From Nitrospirota bacterium (GTDB lineage: Bacteria; Nitrospirota; UBA9217), in assembly GCA_020052615.1 (NCBI GenBank), contig JAGVOT010000051.1:1-45690 (forward strand): 45,690 nt of DNA. Reading direction: 5' to 3'. The notes beneath the pieces are model-generated. The model was given only the letters and a program-made list of their open reading frames with translations, did not search any database and was not told where the DNA came from. Positions 15,256-23,837 of this stretch are shown one piece after another. Numbering within the stretch: position 1 is the stretch's first letter; each line of letters starts with the position of its first letter. The translations under genes were made by a program, and so were the position numbers.

Positions 15256-16193
15256 AAAAGCACATTACCTACATTGTCCTGGGACTCCTCGCTCTCGTGC
15301 CGCTCCTGGGCCTGAGCAGCTACATGATGCACATCCTCATCCTCGTCATCATGTGGTCCGTTATCGGCATGGCATGGAACCTCCTTTCGGGATACTGCGG
15401 ACAGGTCTCCTTCGGCCACGCGGCGTTCTTCGGCGTCGGCGCCTATACCGCGGGCATGCTCTACAGCAAGCTCGGCATCTCGGGCTGGTGGGGTTTCCCG
15501 GCAAGCGTGGTCGTGGTCGCTGTCTTTGCCCTGGGCATCGGATACATATGCCTCCGCCTCCGGGGTCCCTACTTCGCCCTTGCAACGCTGGCCATGGGGG
15601 TGATCTTCAGGATCGTGGCGGAGAACCTCGTCGGCGTTACCGGCGGCGACCTGGGCATCATGCTGCGGGAGCGCACCTGGATCGACAAGACGTGGTACTT
15701 CTACATCATCCTGCTCGTTGCGGCAGTGACCTATTACCTGGTGCGGAAGATAATCGAATCGAAGCTCGGCTACTACTTCGTCGCCATCCGTGAGGACCAG
15801 GACGCGGCCGAGTCCCTCGGCATCAACACGACGAAATACAAGACGATCGCGCTGATCCTAAGCGCCGTGATCACCGGCTTTGCCGGCGTCTTCTACACCA
15901 ACTACATGGGCTACATTGATCCCAAGGTCGTCTTTGCTCTTCATGACATCTCGATCATCACCATCATGGTCGTCATGGTCGGCGGCGTGGCGACCTACTG
16001 GGGCCCGGTCGTGGGCGCCATCATCATGGTGCTGCTCGCCGAGATCATCCGGTCCATCCCCAAGCTCGGCACGGCCCACCACACGCTATTCGGGGTCCTC
16101 CTGATCGTCATCATCATCTTTCTGCCGAATGGCATCGTCGGGGACTTTTCGAAGCTGAAGCGCCTTTTCGGCATGAGGAGTCCCGCTCCATGA
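15252..16193 (+). CDS. livM: Branched-chain amino acid-type ABC transporter permease LivM
   Basis: A 313-residue permease with eight or more membrane segments. The motif [23 protein letters not shown] (about 43-65) and the cytoplasmic loop [20 protein letters not shown] (about 178-197), which docks to the ATPases, are typical of LivM. It overlaps livH by four bases and livG by four bases, so the operon is tightly coupled. Confidence 0.93.
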   Translation: MKKHITYIVLGLLALVPLLGLSSYMMHILILVIMWSVIGMAWNLLSGYCGQVSFGHAAFFGVGAYTAGMLYSKLGISGWWGFPASVVVVAVFALGIGYICLRLRGPYFALATLAMGVIFRIVAENLVGVTGGDLGIMLRERTWIDKTWYFYIILLVAAVTYYLVRKIIESKLGYYFVAIREDQDAAESLGINTTKYKTIALILSAVITGFAGVFYTNYMGYIDPKVVFALHDISIITIMVVMVGGVATYWGPVVGAIIMVLLAEIIRSIPKLGTAHHTLFGVLLIVIIIFLPNGIVGDFSKLKRLFGMRSPAP

Positions 16194-16912
16194 GCCTGCT
16201 CGAGGTCAAGAGGGTTTCCCGCTTTTTCGGCGGCATTACGGCCGTGAAGGACGTCTCGTTCGACATTACGAAGGGCGAGATCCTCGGTCTCATCGGACCG
16301 AACGGCGCCGGCAAGACAACCGTTTTCAACGTCGTAAACGGCTTCTACCCGCCCTCGCGCGGCGAGGTCTTCTTCAAGGGTGAGCAGATATCGGGCCTCA
16401 AGCCCCACCAGATCTGCCAGCGAGGCCTTGCCCGGACCTTCCAGGTCGTAAAGCCCCTGCAGCGGATGAGCGTGCTCGACAACGTCGTCGCCTCGGCGTT
16501 CCTTCGCGCCAGGGACCGGAAAGAGGCCGATGCGATCGCAGCCGAAGTTCTGAATTTCACCTCGCTCGACGAGGACCGGAACGTGATCTCCAAAGGCCTG
16601 CCTTTAGGCAAGCGAAAACGGCTCGAGATCGCCCGGGCGCTGGCAACACGGCCCGACCTGCTGCTCCTGGACGAGTCCTTCGCGGGGCTCAACCCTTCGG
16701 AGCTCGACGAGTCCATTCAGATCATCCGGAACATCAAGAAGAAAGGCATCACCATCATGATCATCGAGCACCACATGAAGGTGATCATGTCCATCTCGGA
16801 CCGCATCGTCGTCCTGAATTACGGCGAAAAGATAGCCGAAGGCTCGCCGCTGGAGATCGGCAGGAACCCGCTGGTCGTCGAAGCATACCTGGGAGAGGCG
16901 CAGAGTGCTTGA
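16190..16912 (+). CDS. livG: Branched-chain amino acid-type ABC transporter ATPase LivG
   Basis: A 240-residue ATP-binding subunit. Walker [10 protein letters not shown] is at about 37-45. The signature region reads [15 protein letters not shown], in place of the canonical LSGGQ but in line with the LPYG-type signature of LivG proteins. Walker [14 protein letters not shown] carries the catalytic Glu, and the switch His is in IIEHHMKV. It works as a heterodimer with LivF on the cytoplasmic face. It overlaps livM (4 bases) and livF (8 bases). Confidence 0.93.
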   Translation: MSLLEVKRVSRFFGGITAVKDVSFDITKGEILGLIGPNGAGKTTVFNVVNGFYPPSRGEVFFKGEQISGLKPHQICQRGLARTFQVVKPLQRMSVLDNVVASAFLRARDRKEADAIAAEVLNFTSLDEDRNVISKGLPLGKRKRLEIARALATRPDLLLLDESFAGLNPSELDESIQIIRNIKKKGITIMIIEHHMKVIMSISDRIVVLNYGEKIAEGSPLEIGRNPLVVEAYLGEAQSA

Positions 16913-17609
16913 GATACGGAACATAGACGTCTACTACGGCGACGTCCAGGTGATCTGGGACATTTCCTTCGACGTGAAACAGGGGGAAGTGGTCGCGCTC
17001 ATCGGAGCCAACGGCGCGGGGAAGTCGACGACGCTCAAGACCGTCTCGGGCCTCTTGAAGCCCAAAAAGGGAGAGATCCTGTTCAACGGGACCTCGCTCC
17101 ATACGGTTGAGGCGTACCACCGGATCGACCTCGGAATGGCCTTTTGCCCGGAGGCCCGCAGGTTGTTCGTGGATATGACCGTCGAAGAGAACCTCGACAT
17201 GGGCTCGCTCCGGGGCGACGCAAAGCAAAAACGTGAACAGACGAAAAAAATGGTGTTCGGCCTTTTCCCGAGGCTGAAGGAGCGCAGAAAGCAGCTGGCA
17301 GGCACGCTTTCGGGAGGCGAACAGCAGATGGTGGCCATCGGGCGGGGATTGATGTCGCTCCCGAAGTTGTTGATGTTCGATGAGCCGTCCCTGGGACTGG
17401 CGCCCATCCTCGTCAGGGAGATCTTCGATGTGATCCGGAAGATCCAGAAGGAAGGGACGACGGTCCTGATCGTCGAGCAGAATGTGAAACAGACGCTCGC
17501 CATTGCCGACCGGGCCTATGTGCTCGAGACCGGCAAGGTGGTCATGCAGGGGACCGGCACGCAGCTGCTGAGCGATCCCCATGTGAAAGCGGCATACCTG
17601 GGATTGTGA
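16905..17609 (+). CDS. livF: Branched-chain amino acid-type ABC transporter ATPase LivF
   Basis: A 234-residue ATP-binding subunit with Walker A GANGAGKST (about 34-42), canonical signature LSGGEQQMVAIGR, Walker B LLMFDEPSLGLAP and VEQNVKQTL containing the Q-rich switch typical of LivF. The start overlaps the end of livG by eight bases. It is the last transporter gene; the CBS-ACT gene follows 81 bases later on the same strand. Confidence 0.94.
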   Translation: MLEIRNIDVYYGDVQVIWDISFDVKQGEVVALIGANGAGKSTTLKTVSGLLKPKKGEILFNGTSLHTVEAYHRIDLGMAFCPEARRLFVDMTVEENLDMGSLRGDAKQKREQTKKMVFGLFPRLKERRKQLAGTLSGGEQQMVAIGRGLMSLPKLLMFDEPSLGLAPILVREIFDVIRKIQKEGTTVLIVEQNVKQTLAIADRAYVLETGKVVMQGTGTQLLSDPHVKAAYLGL

Positions 17610-17690
17610 TAAACTCATAGGCAGAAAAAGGCGGCAGAACCCCTATTCAACAAGCCTTTCTGTCTTCGCGGTGCTGTCTGGAGGTGGCTT

Positions 17691-18335
17691 ATGTATGTTG
17701 CTGACTGGATGACAAAAAGGACCTTCACCATCGGGCCCGACGATTATCTCTCCGACGCCATCACCCTGATGAAGGAAAAGGCGATCAAGCATCTGCCCGT
17801 CGTAAAGGCCGGCAGGCTCAAAGGCATCCTCTCGGACCGGGACATCAAGGAGTACAGCCCCTCCAAGGCCACGACCCTCGATATCTATGAACTGCACTAT
17901 CTCCTCGCGAACACCAGGATCAAGGAGCTCATGAAGACGAAGGTCGTCACGACCGCGCCGGACACCCCGGTGGAAGAGGCGGCCATGATCATGCTTGACC
18001 AGGATATCGGCTGTCTGCCCGTCGTCGACGGCGGATCGCTCTGCGGGATCATCTCGGACAAGGACATCTTTCACGCCCTGGTGGACATCACCGGCGTTCG
18101 TCACGGCGGCCACCGCATCTTCCTGACCGTCGAGGACCGTCCAGGCTCGATCCGCGAGGTCGCGGACATCGTCCGGCGCCACGGGTTCCACCTGCAGGGG
18201 ATCCTCACGTCCTACGAGTGGGCCCGGGAAGGGTATCGCAAGGTGGTCATTCGGACGACCGATATTGGTGATTTCCGGGGGCTCAAGGAAGAGCTGGAAG
18301 ACAACTACAGGAACGTCCAGATCAAAAAGGGATAA
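17691..18335 (+). CDS. CBS-CBS-ACT domain protein, AcuB-like
   Basis: The 214-residue protein has two CBS domains (about 1-60 and 76-135; MTKRTFTIGPDDYLSDAI, MKTKVVTTAPDTPVEEAAMI, DQDIGCLPVVDGG) and a C-terminal ACT domain (about 142-212; FLTVEDRPGSIREVADIV). Domain order and length equal those of Bacillus AcuB, a regulator linked to acetoin use. CBS domains bind adenyl nucleotides and ACT domains amino acids, so it probably senses energy and amino-acid status in the cytoplasm. Its position right behind livF suggests a link to transport or use of the liv substrate, an inference. A strong terminator follows at 18368-18397. Confidence 0.85.
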   Translation: MYVADWMTKRTFTIGPDDYLSDAITLMKEKAIKHLPVVKAGRLKGILSDRDIKEYSPSKATTLDIYELHYLLANTRIKELMKTKVVTTAPDTPVEEAAMIMLDQDIGCLPVVDGGSLCGIISDKDIFHALVDITGVRHGGHRIFLTVEDRPGSIREVADIVRRHGFHLQGILTSYEWAREGYRKVVIRTTDIGDFRGLKEELEDNYRNVQIKKG

Positions 18336-18367
18336 GGATGCTCCGGACGAACCGCTGCTCTGTAAAC

Positions 18368-18397
18368 AAAGGCCGGGAAGCCTGCTTCCCGGCCTTT
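18368..18397. terminator. Bidirectional intrinsic terminator between the liv cluster and fbp
   Basis: A perfect 14-bp stem, AAAGGCCGGGAAGC (18368-18381) and GCTTCCCGGCCTTT (18384-18397), with a two-base gap, lies between convergent genes. Its A/T ends serve both strands. Confidence 0.85.
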
Positions 18398-18444
18398 GCT
18401 GGTGTCAGTACCTGCATTTCACCCTGGCGGTAACGATCATTCGC

Positions 18445-19560
18445 TCACGCCGCTTTCTTCATTTCCCGTACGGCGAACTTCTTTTCCAGCACCGCGAGCT
18501 TTTCCATGATGCCCGTGTATTCCAGCTCGTTCATGGGCAGCATGGCCGCGCCGAAGAACCCCTGCCTGCGCATGTCCATGGCCTTGTCCGCGACGTGGTC
18601 GCGCACCCGGTCCCAGAACGGATGGTCGAATGCGTCCACCGGGCCCGTCAGCTGCCCGTCACGGACGCAGAACGTCGCGCAGCTCACGACCGGCGGTCCG
18701 TCAAAGTAGCTGATCGTGGAATTCAACTTCACCGGCATGATCGGCATGGTGTGCGATCCCCGCATGCACCCGGCGACGAAGTGGCCGATGGCGAAAGGCT
18801 GCAGAACCTCGCCGGTCGCCGGAAAGTCCATCTGGCTGCGGATGAGCATGACCGGGTCGTCCTTGCCGGTATATTTTCCCGCGATGTTGTGGAGCCGCGA
18901 GGTCGCCACGGAGACCGCCTGGGTCCCCGCCGCGCGCGACCAGATCGATTCCACGACGAACCGCTCCGGGTCGCGCAGCAGCGTGGCGATGTCATAGAGG
19001 TCCTCGGGCGCGTTCAGCTCGATGATCCGGTCGCCCTCGGTGTTGTTCACGTCCATGATCACGAACTTGAAGCCCTTTGCCATCTTGGGGGAAAGCATGA
19101 GCCCCGGCGTGTTCATGGCGTCGCCGAAGGCGAGGTAGAGCGGAAGATTGTATGCCCCGGGATCGGTCTTGTCGGCCGCAAAGAACAGGAACGGCTCGCC
19201 CGGCCGCTCCTCGAACTCCATCTCCGTGACCGCGGGCCCCATGCCGTGCACGTTCCCGGAGAAGGCGTCTTTCAGCAGGTCCTGCCCCGCCCCGTAGAGA
19301 CCCTGGGACTTGGCCACCGCGGTCCCGGCGAGGAAGGCCTCCCAGGCAAGCTTGTGGACCTGCGCGTTGTCCACACCGCCGGTGTGGGTCATCAGGATGG
19401 CTACGTCATCTCCGGTGAAGCTCACGTAGCTGTCGATCAGCAAATCCTTGCCCTTCTCTTTGATATGCCGCGTCACGGTCGCCACGAGCTTTTCCGAAGG
19501 TGCGATGTGTCCTCCCACAGATCCGATGTCCGCCTTGATAACGCTCAGTGTGATCTTCAT
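18445..19560 (-). CDS. fbp: Fructose-1,6-bisphosphate aldolase/phosphatase (archaeal type, class V)
   Basis: A 371-residue member of the bifunctional FBP aldolase/phosphatase family, which condenses DHAP and glyceraldehyde-3-phosphate and then dephosphorylates the product to fructose-6-phosphate, making gluconeogenesis one-way. Hallmarks are MKITLSVIKADIGSVGGHIAPS, SFTGDDVAILMTHTGG, and Tyr230/Lys233 (KYTGKDDP), corresponding to the catalytic Tyr and Schiff-base Lys of the archaeal enzymes (Tyr229/Lys232). Several acidic residues expected to bind Mg are present. AAAGGAGG precedes the ATG. A perfect 12-base palindrome (19604-19615) lies 44 bases upstream. The enzyme is typical of archaea and deep-branching or autotrophic bacteria; pckG nearby supplies the same pathway. 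Confidence 0.95.
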   Translation of the reverse strand: MKITLSVIKADIGSVGGHIAPSEKLVATVTRHIKEKGKDLLIDSYVSFTGDDVAILMTHTGGVDNAQVHKLAWEAFLAGTAVAKSQGLYGAGQDLLKDAFSGNVHGMGPAVTEMEFEERPGEPFLFFAADKTDPGAYNLPLYLAFGDAMNTPGLMLSPKMAKGFKFVIMDVNNTEGDRIIELNAPEDLYDIATLLRDPERFVVESIWSRAAGTQAVSVATSRLHNIAGKYTGKDDPVMLIRSQMDFPATGEVLQPFAIGHFVAGCMRGSHTMPIMPVKLNSTISYFDGPPVVSCATFCVRDGQLTGPVDAFDHPFWDRVRDHVADKAMDMRRQGFFGAAMLPMNELEYTGIMEKLAVLEKKFAVREMKKAA

Positions 19561-19603
19561 GCCAGTCCTCCTTTCATCGAAAAGTTGCGGAATTCTGAAA
19601 CTT

Positions 19604-19631
19604 GAACGATCGTTCTGCTTTTTTTATAATA
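19604..19631 (-). promoter_or_regulatory. Candidate operator and -10 for fbp
   Basis: GAACGATCGTTC (19604-19615) is a perfect 12-base palindrome of the kind bound by TetR- or GntR-type dimers. It sits about 11 bases downstream of a TATTAT -10 candidate (19631-19626, minus strand), so it would cover the transcription start of fbp. The -35 region is weak. The bound regulator is not in the window. Confidence 0.4.
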
Positions 19632-19792
19632 CAATGATAGCACTCCTTACGGCATTTCGGGCGAGGAGGACAAGCGTTGCAGAAAACAGCACAAGCAAAG
19701 TATGATTCACTCGGGAAGGTCAGGCAGGCTCTGGTTATTTTTTCTTGCAGAATGGTGCGTGAGCGGCCGCAACAAAGGACAGCGGCCGGAGA

Positions 19793-21517
19793 TCAGGCGG
19801 GATCGGCGACCTTCCACAAGGTCTCAAAGTTGCAAATGATGACATCAGGTTCGCCAGCATGGTCCTTCACGATCTCGCCCCGGGAGTTCATCGCCAGGAG
19901 AAGGTCATTCATCTTCAGGAGCGAACCGTCGTAGCCCGCGCCGCGAAGCCGGGCGATGACACGGTCCAGATAGGCCCGTCCCTGCGCCGCATCGATGATG
20001 CCCTTGCGGACCGCCTTGGCAAGATCGACCGGGGTGAGCAGCTGGTCCTCGTGCTCCGGCACCCACTCGTCCGGTCCGTTGTAGTAGCCCCGTATGGTGA
20101 TGTAGTTATGCTCCGCCGCCAGCACGGGATCGCCGTCGATATCGACGATCGTCCGGTGGGACTGGTACCGCCGGGGATCGACCGACATCTCGATCTTCAG
20201 ACTGCCCGTCACGTAGATGGCGCGCACATAGACGGCATGGATGCCGCGGCTGTTCAGGTCCTGGGAGATGGCGAACTCCTCGAACGGGCTGTTGATGCCG
20301 TGGAGCCTGATCATCGCGATCTCCTCGGGGCTGAACTTGCTGTCCGTCGGGAACTCCCCCACGCGGGATGTTTCCCAGACCAGGTGAATGTTGTCCTTGG
20401 TGACCGTATAAAACACCTCGTTGTCGTTCGACAGGCTCAGGGAGGGCGTCTTGCGCCATCGCTCGGGAAGGAAGTAGTCGAAGAGGCGCGCGTTCCGACC
20501 GACGACCCACATGCGGCCGCCCGTGCTTTCCGCGCGTCCGAAGATATAGGGCACGCCGAATATCTCCGTGCGGGACAGGTGAGGAGGCAGCGGCGTCGGG
20601 TCGAGACGGCATTTCTGATCGTCAAGATAACAGTGCCGCCGGGTCGCCTTGACCCGGTCCTCGTGCTCCGGTGTCCGGAAGAGAAGCTCGTAGTCGATCA
20701 CCGAATATCTCCCCACCTCCATCAGGTGATAGAGCAGGTCCACCTGCTTTGCCGCCGCGCCGGCATCTCCGTTCCCGCCCAATTGCTCGATGCGCTCGCA
20801 GTCATGCTCCTCGATGATGACGTGCTCGGGCTTCATGTCCGCCATGAGATAGCCCTTGACGGTAAGGTGGTCGAGGGCCTTCTTCTGCATCGTTGTCAGG
20901 TGATGAACGAGGTCGGGCATCTCCACCTTGATGTGCTCGAAGATCTCGACGAGGTTCTTGCCCCGGATCCATTCGTAGACCAGCTTGTACTGCTTCAGGA
21001 TGTCGAGGTCGACGCCGGGATGGCGCGCCTGGATGCGGTTGATCTTTGCGCGCGACCGGCCGCTTTGCCACGCCTGCATCCGCTGGGGCGGCACGTAGAT
21101 CGCCAGGGGCCGCTGCACCTTGATCCACTGAAGCATCTGGCCGAAATGCTTGTCGCCCATCTCCATCACCAGGGCGAACTCCTCCCAGGGGCTGTTGAAT
21201 TCGGCGCTCATGAACTCCTGCAGCGTGTGGGTGTTCAGCGGAACATCCTCGCCGACGCGGTTGTGCTTGACCACCAGGTCGAGACTGGTGCCGTTGATGC
21301 GCCGCGTCGGGACGCGGTAGACCGAGCTCGTGCCCAGAAGGCGCACGCGGTGCTTCGTGAACCAGCTCTCTTCGTACCAGTTCTCGATCTGGAGATGCTC
21401 CTGGTGCGGCTCTGCGAAACGCGTGAGGTAAAGGTCGCCGCCGTCCTCCGTCGTGGTATGGAGGTACACGACGCCCAGGACGTTGACCAGCGAGGTTGGG
21501 TGGGAAGTCTTACGCAT
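19793..21517 (-). CDS. Unknown protein with protein-kinase-like segment (574 aa)
   Basis: I do not recognise a named family. The sequence contains pieces in kinase order: Lys84 in DLVVKHN (like the N-lobe ATP lysine), YEWIRGKNL (181-189, hinge-like), LMADMKPEHVII (224-235; Asp227 and Lys229 as in the DxKxxN catalytic loop, with His in place of Asn) and VIDYELL (273-279) where a DFG-like metal-binding Asp is expected. An internal duplication is also visible: NSPWEEFA (108-115) recurs as NSPFEEFA (409-416), each with similar flanks, so the second half may be a degenerate copy of the N-lobe-like part. It is cytoplasmic, with no signal peptide. The gene follows pckG on the same strand, with a hairpin between them. 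The start at 21517 lacks a good ribosome site. A phospho-regulator of metabolism is possible but speculative. Confidence 0.75.
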   Translation of the reverse strand: MRKTSHPTSLVNVLGVVYLHTTTEDGGDLYLTRFAEPHQEHLQIENWYEESWFTKHRVRLLGTSSVYRVPTRRINGTSLDLVVKHNRVGEDVPLNTHTLQEFMSAEFNSPWEEFALVMEMGDKHFGQMLQWIKVQRPLAIYVPPQRMQAWQSGRSRAKINRIQARHPGVDLDILKQYKLVYEWIRGKNLVEIFEHIKVEMPDLVHHLTTMQKKALDHLTVKGYLMADMKPEHVIIEEHDCERIEQLGGNGDAGAAAKQVDLLYHLMEVGRYSVIDYELLFRTPEHEDRVKATRRHCYLDDQKCRLDPTPLPPHLSRTEIFGVPYIFGRAESTGGRMWVVGRNARLFDYFLPERWRKTPSLSLSNDNEVFYTVTKDNIHLVWETSRVGEFPTDSKFSPEEIAMIRLHGINSPFEEFAISQDLNSRGIHAVYVRAIYVTGSLKIEMSVDPRRYQSHRTIVDIDGDPVLAAEHNYITIRGYYNGPDEWVPEHEDQLLTPVDLAKAVRKGIIDAAQGRAYLDRVIARLRGAGYDGSLLKMNDLLLAMNSRGEIVKDHAGEPDVIICNFETLWKVADPA

Positions 21518-21534
21518 AGGAGTATCGATGCCGG

Positions 21535-21580
21535 AAAAAGAGCAACCGCCCCGGCACGCGGGGCGCCAGAGCGGTTGTTG
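21535..21580 (-). terminator. Terminator-like hairpin between pckG and the kinase-like gene
   Basis: On the minus strand CAACCGC pairs with GCGGTTG and an inner CCCCG/CGGGG stem forms within. The hairpin is followed by CTCTTTTTCC. It may terminate or attenuate transcription leaving pckG before the kinase-like gene, whose ATG lies about 20 bases further on. Confidence 0.45.
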
Positions 21581-21675
21581 TATGGCAATCCTTCATGTCC
21601 ATGGTTCGCGCCTCAACGCGGCCTGAAGCCTCCGCGATGGCTTCCGGAGGATCCGTGTGAACGATTACGCTCTGC

Positions 21676-23460
21676 CTATCCGAGCCGTTTCTTGAACGCC
21701 TCGAACTGCTGCTTCAGCCGGACAGGCAGGCGATCCCCGAAGACCGCGAAATGCTTCTCGATGTCCGGAATTTCAGCCTTCCACTCCTTGAGGTCCACTT
21801 CCAGGAGAGCCTTCATGTTCCCGGCGGGGATGTCCAGGCCGGACAGGTCCAGGTCCCCGTCCTTGGGCATGAACCCGATGGGCGTCTCCCGGGCGCCGAC
21901 CGTGCCGTCCACGCGATCGCACATCCACTTGAGCGGCCGGCTGTTGTCGCTGAAGCCCGGCCACAGGAACTTGCCTTCCGCGCTCTTGCGGAACCAGTTG
22001 ACGTAGAAGATGCGGGGCGCCTTCGCGCCCAGGGTATCTCCCATGGTGAACCAGTGAGCGAAATAATCTCCCATGTGATATCCGCAGAACGGCTTCATGG
22101 CAAAGGGATCACGGCGAAGATTGCCCACCGCCCCGATGTTCGCCGACGTGGTCTCCGAGGCTGCCGTCGCTCCCATGAACACGCCGTGGTCCCACGAATA
22201 GGCCTCGGTAACGAGCGGCACCACGCTGCTGCGTCTGCCGCCGAAAATGAAGATATCAATGGGCACGCCCTCGGGGTCCTCCCAGTCCGGGCAGATGACC
22301 GGGCACTGCGAGGCCGGCGCGGTAAATCGTGCGTTGGCATGCGCCGCGTCCTCGCGGCTTGCCGGCGTCCAATCCCTGCCTTTCCAGTCGATGGCATGGG
22401 AGGGAGCGTCCGACATGCCTTCCCACCATATGTCGCCGTTGTCCGTCAAGGCGCAGTTCGTGAAGATGACGTTCTTCTTCAGCGTATCCATCGCCATGGG
22501 ATTGGTGTCATAGGACGTGCCCGGCGCTACGCCGAAGAAGCCGCTTTCGGGATTAATGGCGTGCAGCCTCCCGTCGCCCCGGACCTTCATCCAGGCGATG
22601 TCGTCGCCGATGCACTCGCATTTCCAGCCCTTGAGCGACGGCTGCATCATGGCAAGGTTCGTCTTGCCGCAGGCCGAGGGGAACGCCGCCGCGATGTGGT
22701 ACCGTTTCCCCGCGGGGTTCGTCAGCCGCAGGATCAGCATGTGCTCGGCCATCCAGCGTTCCCGCCGCGCCATGTTCGACGCAATGCGAAGGGCGAGGCA
22801 TTTCTTGCCGAGCAGGGCGTTGCCGCCATAGCCGGAGCCGTAGGACCAGATGAGGTTCTCTTCGGGGAAATGGCTGATGTACTTCTTCTCGATCGGCGCG
22901 CAGGGCCAGAGCGCGTCCTTCCGGCCCTTCTCGAGCGGCGCCCCTATGGAATGGAGGCAGGGAACGAACTCACCCGTCTCACCGAGGACGTCAAGCACCG
23001 ACCTGCTCACCCGCGTCATGATGTGCATGCTGCAGACCACGTAGGGACTGTCAGTCAATTCCACGCCGATCTTGGCGATGGGCGAACCGATGGGTCCCAT
23101 GGAAAAGGGAATGACATACATCGTCCTTCCCTTCATGCACCCGGCGTACAACCCTCGCATGGTCTTCTTGAGCTCATCAGGATGGACCCAGTTGTTCGTT
23201 GGGCCGGACTCGTCCTGCGATGTTGTGCTGATGTAGGTACGGTCCTCTACGCGGGCCACGTCGCTGGGATCTGTGCGAAAGAGAAAGCTGTTCGGCCGTG
23301 TGGCAAGGGGGATCGCCATGCCGCGCCCCTGGAGAAGCGCCATCATCCGGTCGTATTCGGCCTTCGATCCGTCACACCACTGGATATCCTCGGGTTTGCA
23401 GAGGTCAGCGACCTCCTTGACCCAGGCGTTCAGTCGTTCGTTCCGCGATCCGATCGTCAT
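21676..23460 (-). CDS. pckG: Phosphoenolpyruvate carboxykinase (GTP)
   Basis: A 594-residue GTP-type PEPCK that converts oxaloacetate and GTP to PEP, CO2 and GDP. Visible motifs are [12 protein letters not shown] (86-97), the substrate/Mn site region [15 protein letters not shown] (206-220), and the P-loop FPSACGKTN (260-268) with the reactive Cys264 characteristic of the GTP enzymes. The guanine-pocket region [12 protein letters not shown] also fits. The start [10 protein letters not shown] at 23460 is preferred because AGGAG lies seven bases upstream; two earlier in-frame ATGs (23475, 23466) would put that site inside the gene. It is the gluconeogenic partner of the FBP aldolase/phosphatase gene close by. 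Confidence 0.96.
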   Translation of the reverse strand: MTIGSRNERLNAWVKEVADLCKPEDIQWCDGSKAEYDRMMALLQGRGMAIPLATRPNSFLFRTDPSDVARVEDRTYISTTSQDESGPTNNWVHPDELKKTMRGLYAGCMKGRTMYVIPFSMGPIGSPIAKIGVELTDSPYVVCSMHIMTRVSRSVLDVLGETGEFVPCLHSIGAPLEKGRKDALWPCAPIEKKYISHFPEENLIWSYGSGYGGNALLGKKCLALRIASNMARRERWMAEHMLILRLTNPAGKRYHIAAAFPSACGKTNLAMMQPSLKGWKCECIGDDIAWMKVRGDGRLHAINPESGFFGVAPGTSYDTNPMAMDTLKKNVIFTNCALTDNGDIWWEGMSDAPSHAIDWKGRDWTPASREDAAHANARFTAPASQCPVICPDWEDPEGVPIDIFIFGGRRSSVVPLVTEAYSWDHGVFMGATAASETTSANIGAVGNLRRDPFAMKPFCGYHMGDYFAHWFTMGDTLGAKAPRIFYVNWFRKSAEGKFLWPGFSDNSRPLKWMCDRVDGTVGARETPIGFMPKDGDLDLSGLDIPAGNMKALLEVDLKEWKAEIPDIEKHFAVFGDRLPVRLKQQFEAFKKRLG

Positions 23461-23540
23461 CTTCATTCTCCTCATGCGTACGCCCCTGCCGCAGCCGGAG
23501 GGGTCCAGTCGCGTTCATGCCGCTGTTTTCTGTGAGCGGT

Positions 23541-23569
23541 ATTATCGGACATCGGCGGCAAAAAGTAAA
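23541..23569 (-). promoter_or_regulatory. Candidate pckG promoter
   Basis: On the minus strand TTTACT (23569-23564) and GATAAT (23546-23541) are spaced by 17 bases, about 80 bases upstream of the pckG ATG. It is divergent from, and only about 30 bases away from, the promoter at 23601-23629. Confidence 0.4.
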
Positions 23570-23600
23570 GAGCCTTTGCACCGGGGGAACGCCAAATCGT

Positions 23601-23629
23601 TTGCTTCACAAAGGGCGGTCGGGTATGAT
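23601..23629 (+). promoter_or_regulatory. Sigma70-type promoter for the 59-aa gene
   Basis: TTGCTT (23601-23606) and TATGAT (23624-23629) are separated by 17 bases. A start near 23636 leaves an 18-nt leader containing GAAGGAGG before the ATG at 23654. Confidence 0.6.
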
Positions 23630-23653
23630 GGGCTCGTATGGAAGGAGGCGAAC

Positions 23654-23833
23654 ATGCCGGTTTCGAAAGAAGCGCTCCAGGAAGCGGTCAGGAAGGCGGC
23701 GGTGGAGAATCGGTTGACGTGCGAAAAGGCCCATGCACTGGGGAAGGAACTGGATGTTCCGCTGCAGGAGATCGGCGCGGTCTGCAATGAGCTGAATATC
23801 AGGATCAAGGACTGCCAGCTCGGCTGCTTCTGA
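23654..23833 (+). CDS. Small cysteine-containing protein of unknown function (59 aa)
   Basis: Start ATG 23654 is preceded by a strong AAGGAGG (23642-23648) and a good promoter. The 59-residue product is largely helical (KEALQEAVRKAAVENRL; CEKAHALGKELDVPLQEIGAVCNELNI), like a small helix-turn-helix, and ends CQLGCF. It has four cysteines: 23, 44, 54 and 58. Four cysteines could bind a metal or Fe-S cluster, but the spacing fits no motif I know. It ends four bases before the convergent diguanylate cyclase gene. It looks like a genuine, expressed small gene. Confidence 0.75.
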   Translation: MPVSKEALQEAVRKAAVENRLTCEKAHALGKELDVPLQEIGAVCNELNIRIKDCQLGCF

Positions 23834-23837
23834 CGGC

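Noticed and set aside
19859-22006. 715-codon plus-strand frame
   Set aside because: Spans two minus-strand genes and their gap, with no domain similarity.
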